Under the pieces are notes generated by a model that saw only the letters and a program-made list of their open reading frames with translations, did not search any database and was not told the DNA's origin. The position numbers and the translations under genes are program-made. From Earliella scabrosa (lineage: Eukaryota > Basidiomycota > Agaricomycetes > Polyporales > Polyporaceae), in the NCBI GenBank assembly GCA_022605405.1, contig JABYQQ010000002.1, positions 62,001-126,000 on the forward strand: a stretch of DNA of 64,000 nt. The letters run 5' to 3'. Shown piece by piece: positions 57,745-64,000 of this stretch (position 1 is the first letter of the stretch; every line of letters starts with the position of its first letter).

Positions 57745-58485
57745 CTCGAGTGAGGAGTTGAGGTCGGTCCCTGTGGGAGTGTAGGTCGTAGTTGTGAATA
57801 CTTATTCGTTGACTTCTGATACTATGTACGGTGCTACATATACCCCCACTTTCTTGTACAATCTGAAGAGCGACTGGAGACTCGGTACTCGTTGTTCTCC
57901 TCATCGCCACGCTGGGCCGCTGCAGCGACCCAAGACCAGGCGCTTCTTTCTGTGCCTGTCACGGGTGTTTGCTCGCCGTTCACTGACCGTGGACGTTCAA
58001 CGTTTCAAGCGTATCCTCTCTTGCATTCCGAACCGCAAACAAAATGTTCCAGCACGGATAATTGAAGCTGAGCGGAGCTTGTGAGTGTTCTACTGACAGT
58101 GTTAGCTAATATGTGCTGAGGAGCTACTAGAAGTACTAGCGAGCCGACGTTCAACTTGTTGTGCAATCACGACGTGCGGACTCCCATTAAGCCTTGTGCT
58201 AGTCGTGACGCTGCCCCGCAAAGCCATTCACTGACACGCGGGAACAACGGTCTTCGCATGATTGTGACCTCTTCTGCATGTATTGAGCCAAGTAAGTCAT
58301 GTGTGCGATGACGATAATACACTAGTAGGAGGACGGCGCGACGGAGAGCCAAAATAGGCAGGAGGGCGGGAATGACAAGCGCGGGAGGCTTGGCGGCGCT
58401 AAGGGTCGACCTACAAAGGAAGGTCTGGTTTGAAGCTTTAGTACTTACCACCACGATCTTCACCAAGTTGTTACCACTTGTTGCC
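57745..58485. other. intergenic between tandem FunK1 copies
   Basis: About 740 bases: the 3' flank of the full-length gene and unrelated sequence before the breakpoint of the next copy. No gene recognised; this replaces the first exon and much of the second exon of the duplicated gene. Confidence 0.5.
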
Positions 58486-58516
58486 CGAAAGGTTGTAGAC
58501 GGCTTCCGACAACCTC
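58486..58516. repeat. 31-bp repeat, copy 2, at the FunK1 truncation point
   Basis: Identical to 52405-52435. Similarity to the 54-kb FunK1 gene begins within its last bases (TCAAGATG, matching 55130 onward), so the junction lies at this repeat. Confidence 0.85.
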
Positions 58517-58519
58517 AAG

Positions 58520-61128
58520 ATGTCCTCGAAGATGCACGATCGTCAGCAAGGCAAAGACACGACTGTGACAAAGCTATCCCCGGATTCGTGTGGTTGGAAA
58601 CGCATGGACGCCGTCGCTGCTCCTTGCCCTGCTGACCTCGACCACCGCGAGCGGATCATTGCGAACCCGGCCGAGATTCCCCCTACTCTCCTGCCCTCCG
58701 CCGACGGCCCTCCTCCTCCTCCTGCTGGACCCTCCATAACCTGTGCTCCAACCGACAATTGTGAACACATATGCGACTTTCATACCTCGACGCCGAAGAT
58801 CGACGCCATCATGACCCACGCCCGCGAGCTGTTTCGAAAATCCCTCCTTCGAGGTTCTCCCCGTTACAGGATTCTTGTCCGTGGCGAAGACTACCTTGTC
58901 GGTAAACCAATCTTCACCGGGTTCGGGATGGTTGGGCGCGGGACGCGGTGCTATGTCGCCCTCGAATGGCACACCCAGCGCCTAGTGATGCTCAAGGACT
59001 CCTGGAGACCATCTTCCTGTGGGATCGAGCCGGAGGGTGCCATATTGAGAACCCTCAATGACGCGGGTGTCACCAACGTGCCCACGGTTGTGGCATATGA
59101 GGACGTACGCGACGTCGGCGAGGATGGCAAGGTCGAGTCCGGCAAGCCACAGGAGACCGCCACGTCTAACTACTCTCCGCTTACCGGAACGAAGAAGGCG
59201 CGGGATCTCGACGTGTTCTCGGCCGATGTAGAGGAGATGGAGGACCCAGGAGAAGCGATGGATGTCTGCGACGATGAACCACCGACTCGGAGACGGCCGC
59301 CTACCGCCGCGCAAGACCCCCGTCGCCCCAACCCGTCTCTGCCCTTCTCCCTCACAAAAGAATCTGCCACTACGCCTACTGAGCCACGACTCAGCAAGAA
59401 GCGCAAGGCGGACGAGGTTGCGGCCGACGACATGCTCCTCCAGGGCTCACGCCTGAGACACCCTGTCCATAGTCGGATCGTTGTCGAGGAGATTTGTCTA
59501 CCTCTGACAGCGTTCACGCACAGCAAACAACTGGTCAGACTTGTCCGACACTGTGTTATCGGTATGTCCAGGGCATCATCTCTGTTGGACGCGGAAGTAC
59601 TAATCAAGATTCACGTAGCGCACGAGCAAGCATGGAATTTGTGTAACTATGTGCACCGTGACGTGAGCGTGGGGAATATCCTGATATACCCAACACTCAT
59701 GCGCGCGAAGGATGGGAGATGGGTGGTGTATTGGAAGGGGATCCTATCCGACTGGGAGCTTGGCAGGTGCACCACGAAATCAGTAGAATTGCAGCCTGAG
59801 CGAACGGTACGTCTTTGCTTCTGCATAGTCGACCTCGGCACTCACGCATACGTTGACAGGGAACTTGGCATTTCATGTCAGCCTACCTCCAGGACAACCC
59901 TGGAGCGCCGAATACGATTCCAGACGAGTTGGAAGCCTTTCTCCATGTCATCATCTACTGCGCAGTGCGGTTCATCCCGAGCACCTTGAAGGGCAATGTG
60001 GACAGCTTCATCCACGAATACTTTGAGGGCTTCTCGGAGAATCCGCTGACTAGGAAAGCGGCCTGCCCAAATGCGAAGCGGCGCGCCGTGGTCGAACGGG
60101 GTATCCTCCACATGGCTTCAGTCGACGTCCTGTTCTGCACGAAGGATGAACCTGATACGGCTCAACACCCTCTCAACGCCCTCATCAGAGAGCTCCTCGC
60201 GCTCTTTCGCAGTCGCTATATCATTCACGAGTACGAGAAGAACATCCAAGTCAACTCCCCACCAACACCCGCTCGCGGGACCGCTCCCACAGCCCGCGTA
60301 CGGATGCACGTCCTTTTTGACGACGAAGAGGCAGTTGCCGAAACCACCCAGGACCCCATTGAGCACGAGGAGCCCATTGAGAACAAGAAAACCACCCAGG
60401 ACCAGCACGCTGTCGAGGGCCAGGTGACCACTGACACCGTCCATCAGGAGTCAGATGCATTCCTACGAATCCAAGTGCCAACCGAGAAGATGTACGAAGA
60501 CATGAAGTCACTTGAAACTCACAGCTCATTCCGCGCGGTGCTCAGGAAGTATCTCTTCGACCCCCGGATGAGTTGGCCAGACGCGGATGCCGTCCCAGAT
60601 CAATGGGGGAAGGGACGCTCGACTGTACCCGTCGCTACGACCAAGCAGTCGAAGAGAGCTCGTCGCGAGCCGCCATCCCAGCCCACGGCCGGTCCATCTG
60701 TCCAGCCTATGGCCGGTTCATCCATCCAACCCGCCCCTAGCTCTACATCGGACTCTGGCTGCCCAATGACGCGCAGCCGTCGTGCTGCGCAAGGCACTTG
60801 TGCATCCGCTGCGGGAAACGCACACGGGCCCGGTCTTCCTGCCGCCAACGCTGTCGAAGACAATGGCCGTAGGGTGACTCGCAGCCAGACCCGAGCCTCG
60901 ACTTCGATCACGACCGCGACGAATGACGGAACTGCTACCCGTGGTAGTCGACGTGATCGTGGTCACGGCGGAAGGAACACTGCCGGGGCAATCACCACTG
61001 GCCGACGTCTTGCTCGCAACTATACTGGGAGTGGTACGAACCGCAATGCTCAATCTCGCGGACACGGCGGTGAGCGCGGAACTAGCAGGGTAAACAGGGC
61101 TACTCGGGGTCGTGCTCGTCGTGATTGA
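58520..61128 (+). CDS. N-terminally truncated tandem FunK1 kinase
   Basis: Predicted exons: 58520-59561, 59619-59806, 59860-61128; 832 residues. It begins MSSKMHDRQQGKDTTVTKLS, matching the 54-kb protein from about residue 283 (MFSKMNDRQQGKDTTVTELL), so about 280 residues are missing. What remains is in frame and complete: LVMLKDSWRP (lysine), EGAIL, YVHRDVSVGNILIYP near 361, LSDWELGR near 393, GTWHFMSAYLQ near 410, and the long tail with TRSRRAA, RRVTRSQTRAS, RRLARN and RGRARRD. Two introns sit at the family positions (57 and 53 nt). The kinase lobe keeps its catalytic residues, but the N-terminal half of the FunK1 region is gone. It may be a dying copy or a shortened kinase using a new promoter. 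It converges with the BTB gene. Confidence 0.75.
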
Positions 61129-61342
61129 GAGGGAGGAACCCGCGCAGTTGGTTTCTCGTGCGGGGAGTCTGCGTGTAGTACAAGCTCCGCGTGCAGCGTT
61201 GACTCAAGCGTGGCTCCAACGTGCGTCGTACACTCAACATAGTTGCCGGGGTAACTTCGTTGTGCGCGCGAGACTACTCTGAGTGTGTAACGCAAGGTTG
61301 GGTCAAGAATGGAGTAAGTACAATCGAGCGGTATCATAGCTG

Positions 61343-62473
61343 TCAATATACGATAGGGGAACTCTTGGGCCAGCTATCGACTTCGTCCTCGAGATGAAAA
61401 TGCTCCGGTAGTTTGTCCCATAGCAAGGTACGCAACTCCATATCCAGGCGTCTCGACGCCCCCTGGCAGGATGCGCAGACTGGAGCCTGCCCCGCTGGCA
61501 TCGGAACATCCCAGAACCAGTCACATAAAGGATCCAGCGCAATGGCGTCGTTGGCCTTGTTCACGATGGTCAAGTCCCGGTGCCGATGCTGCAGGACAGC
61601 CCACGCAGCTCGAGTGCACAGCTCGCGTTGCGTGCAGTGCGCCCAAGGAACGCACATTCCGATCGAGAGCGCGCGGAAGATGGTGATCTTCACGAGGCTG
61701 ACTTTTCCTGCGACAAGGATCGCAATCTCTTCGGCAGACAGACGATCAAGTCCGGTTGATGCCTGGTTGCTGAAGTCGGTGAGCCGGCAGGCGACGAAAT
61801 GAGCCGTAGGGAGGAGGATTGGGGTGTTTGTCAGCCGGGCGAGTTGGATCACTGTGACAGCGTCTTCCAGCTTGACCTCCGAGACGAGGCGACTCCGCGC
61901 CTCCTGATTGACCCAGGCAGCGAGGTCAGCGGTGTAGTACTTCTTGAGGCGAGATAGAGCGTCGTTGAGAACATGTTGAACGGCATACTTGTGACCCATT
62001 CGTATGAGGGATGCGAGGACGCGGAACGGAACCGGTTGAGGCTCGTCGTTCTCGTAGTAGTAGCTGCAAACCAGAACCGAGTTACTATGAGACTATCACT
62101 GGAAATGCTGCACACCTCACTTCTTGCCACAGCATACCACAAGCAGAAGATGCGCGAGGTCTTCTGGATCGTCCCATACACGGACATAGGGCAGCCCGTG
62201 CAATGTGTCGGTATTGTCGGGTGCCGGTGGAAGGGAAAAGAGATTGCGAAAGACCTCCGAGACGCGGACGAGGCCACTCTTGTGGACACAAAATGCGACG
62301 TGGTCGGAGACAACGTAGACATTCCCGTCGGGGACTGTGACTTCCTCATGGAACACTATGCTGTCCTTCCAGACATCGGGATGGGCAACAGGGCCGCTGG
62401 CCTGGGCCTGCAAGCCTGTCACCAACTCGGAGGAGTCTGCTCTTCTCCGCTTTTCTGGTTGCGTTTCAGGCAT
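61343..62473 (-). CDS. BTB/POZ-domain protein, 357 residues
   Basis: Predicted exons (minus): 62473-62121 and 62063-61343, with a 57-nt intron (donor GTGAGG, acceptor TTTGCAG). Start MPETQPEKRRRADSS aligns with the start of the decayed copy at 1516; the frame is open further upstream to 62620 but that part crosses the leader. The BTB domain covers roughly residues 35-170: VWKDSIVFHEEVTVPDG, NVYVVSDHVAFCVHKSGL, VSEVFRNLFSLPPAPDNTD, GLPYVRVWDDPEDLAHLLLV, then after the intron FRVLASLIRMGHKYAVQHV. The rest includes a helical LEDAVTVIQLARLTNTPILL block and Cys/Trp-rich segments (DWFWDVPMPAGQAPVCASC). BTB proteins often dimerise and can act as CUL3 ubiquitin-ligase adaptors; whether this one does is not shown. 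An 18-bp palindrome lies 170 nt upstream. Confidence 0.85.
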
Positions 62474-62643
62474 AGATGAAATCAACAGTAATATGGCGGT
62501 TACTGGAAGACGTTGTGAGGTGTAAGGGAAGTAGGGCCGTGGATGGTGGACGTGAGTCGTGATCCGCAGTCGGGACTCGGACTGAGTCGGACAGCGTCCG
62601 CTAGCGCTGTCGCCGGGCATATTGCACGGCGCTTAGCATCAGT

Positions 62644-62661
62644 GCGCGTGACGTCACGCGT
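62644..62661. promoter_or_regulatory. near-perfect 18-bp CRE/MluI palindrome upstream of BTB gene
   Basis: Plus strand GCGCGTGACGTCACGCGT; on the gene's strand ACGCGTGACGTCACGCGC, identical to the element at 1365-1382 including the one changed end base. Confidence 0.65.
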
Positions 62662-62890
62662 CTACCGTCACGTTTACCCTGGCGGGCGCCGGGAATTGCT
62701 CGGAGGAACTCCTCCTTTGCCACGCATTAGAAGAATGACATTCAATGTCGGACGTAAGGATGCTACGACTTTGCTTTCCGATCGGAATGGGCTCCACTGG
62801 ACTTAGAACTGAGAATTCCAAGATCAAACACGATAATCATGATACTTAGTACAACACGGATATAGGAAGCCTGAATATGTGACCATCATC

Positions 62891-63991
62891 TCACTTCCGT
62901 CGCCAGCTGAACAAGCTCCCGGTGCCCGGAGTCACTTTCCGCTTCTTCGAGCTGCTTGCCTGCGGCCGGTCGAGAAGTTCCATCGTGGCGGATCTGTCTA
63001 GAGTCCCGCCGAGCGTGTCGTCGGTACTGTCCAGAGTGCCTTGAACAGTGGCCCGTTTCGGAGAGCGCATAGCTGGCTTACGGCTCAGGTGGTCGACCTT
63101 GGACTCCGTAGCAGGCCACAGCTGTTGCCACGATTGAAGCGTGGTCGCGGCCCAAAATAGTTTCTGCACCGAGGCGTGTGTGTCCAGATATTTCGCCCGC
63201 TGCTTCGTTTCCTCGGATGGTTCCTGAATCGTGGCATCTCCCGTTCCGGTCTGCTCATAATCCATGTTGTCGAGCGCAACCGGTGGAGCAATGGACGTTG
63301 TCGGGACGACGATCGCCGCTTGTTGCGTCGTTGAACTAGCAGCTGTGGGGTTGACAGTTTTGGTGGAGTTGCTCTTCGTGGCCTCGAAAGTGCGTAGCTC
63401 GTAGCGTGCCGCGAAGTACGTCATAAGTCGCCCGAAGATCTCGTTGAGCGCCTTGCACTCGAAGACAATGCGTTTGCCCGAGTAAGTAAGAGCTCCGGAC
63501 TGGATCAGCGTGGATTTGAAGAGACCGGAGCAAAGAACGCCGTCGATAGTGCGAGAAGCGACGAAGTAACTCCATATGAAGTCCTGGACAGCAGATGATT
63601 TGTCGTGGGGCAGGTACCGGATGGCGTTGTAGAGCATGACGTTGAAGAACGACTCGAACTCGTCCGCGTTGGTGATGACGTGCATGTCATCGTCCAGCGA
63701 AGCGACCGACATGTGGCTCCAGGTTCCCTGATTGTCCGGTTCAGCAAGCTAAGAGATAGCCTTAGATAACAAACATCCTCACCGTCCGTTCTGGCTCCCG
63801 AGCTACATCGCCCCCTTTAGCATCAGGCGTAGGCTTGGAAAGCTCCCAATCAATGAGGATGCCTTGCCATACAACCCAGAACTTGCCGGGTGAATTAGGG
63901 TTCTGAGCGACGACAGGTAGGATGAGGAGGTTCCCGCTGCTAATGTCGCGGTGAATGACTTTGCATTTCTCGACCGCATAGGCGCCGTGTG
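62891..63991 (-). CDS. FunK1-type protein kinase, C-terminal part, runs off the right edge
   Basis: Two exons are visible on the minus strand: 63991-63783 and 63727-62891, joined by a 55-nt intron (donor GTGAGG, acceptor CAG). The exon starting at 63991 follows a GCTGTAG acceptor at the very window edge, matching intron 2 of the other FunK1 genes, so the N-terminal exons lie beyond 64000. Visible motifs: KVIHRDISSGNLLILP (catalytic loop), GILIDWELSKP (DFG position), GTWSHMSVASL after the intron, then DEFESFFNVMLYNAIRYLP. The tail is shorter than in the 6-kb and 54-kb genes, without TRSxSR repeats, and ends KKRKVTPGTGSLFSWRRK, which includes a likely nuclear signal (KKRKV). Confidence 0.8.
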
Positions 63992-64000
63992 CTACAGCAA

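Larger units (their letters stand above)
61177..62661 (-). repeat. right arm of inverted duplication (BTB gene with promoter and 3' flank)
   Basis: Reverse-complement similarity to 1365-2730, from the palindrome through both BTB exons into the 3' flank. Similarity ends at AGTACAAGCTCC (61177), close to the FunK1 stop at 61128. Confidence 0.75.

Noticed and set aside
62474..62620. N-terminal extension of the BTB protein (start at 62620)
   Set aside because: Aligned start codons in the intact and decayed copies favour 62473; the extension crosses the non-conserved leader.

Overview
The window looks like nuclear DNA of a basidiomycete mushroom-forming fungus (Agaricomycetes, probably a polypore). 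Three things support this: GC-rich genes split by many 47-66 nt GT-AG introns, four recognisable FunK1-type (fungus-specific) protein kinases plus two more cut by the window edges, and a BTB-domain family next to them, as is typical of Agaricomycete accessory regions. All gene models here come from reading ORFs, splice signals and paralogue comparison by eye.

Layout. 1-11 kb: edge of a FunK1 gene (-), a decayed BTB gene (+), a full FunK1 gene (-) and a divergent FunK1 gene with an HGD catalytic loop (+). 11.1-20.6 kb: a complete Ty3/gypsy chromovirus on the minus strand with two LTRs that look identical, one 2,497-codon gag-pol frame and an extra 3' ORF. 20.8-31.4 kb: two GH16 SKN1/KRE6-type membrane proteins, both minus, separated by about 6.6 kb without a convincing gene. 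31.4-37.8 kb: no convincing gene. 37.8-50.4 kb: two 15-exon family-2 glycosyltransferase genes facing each other tail to tail, enclosing four tandem copies of a small intronless gene family that I do not recognise. 50.4-54.2 kb: no convincing gene. 54.2-61.1 kb: a full FunK1 gene and a tandem, N-terminally truncated FunK1 copy (both +). 61.3-62.5 kb: an intact BTB gene (-). 62.9-64 kb: the 3' part of another FunK1 gene (-).

The window is built largely from duplicated pairs. The FunK1-BTB convergent pair occurs at both ends in opposite orientation, and about 1.4 kb of BTB-containing sequence is an inverted repeat. The glycosyltransferases form an inverted pair, the GH16 genes a direct pair, and the small genes a tandem array.

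The most interesting signal is an 18-bp palindrome, ACGCGTGACGTCACGCGT (a TGACGTCA core between two ACGCGT boxes). It sits just upstream of three of the four small genes and, with one end base changed, upstream of both BTB copies. The surrounding sequence is not otherwise alike between the two families. This suggests one shared regulator acting on an undescribed small-protein family and on a BTB family that travels with FunK1 kinases.
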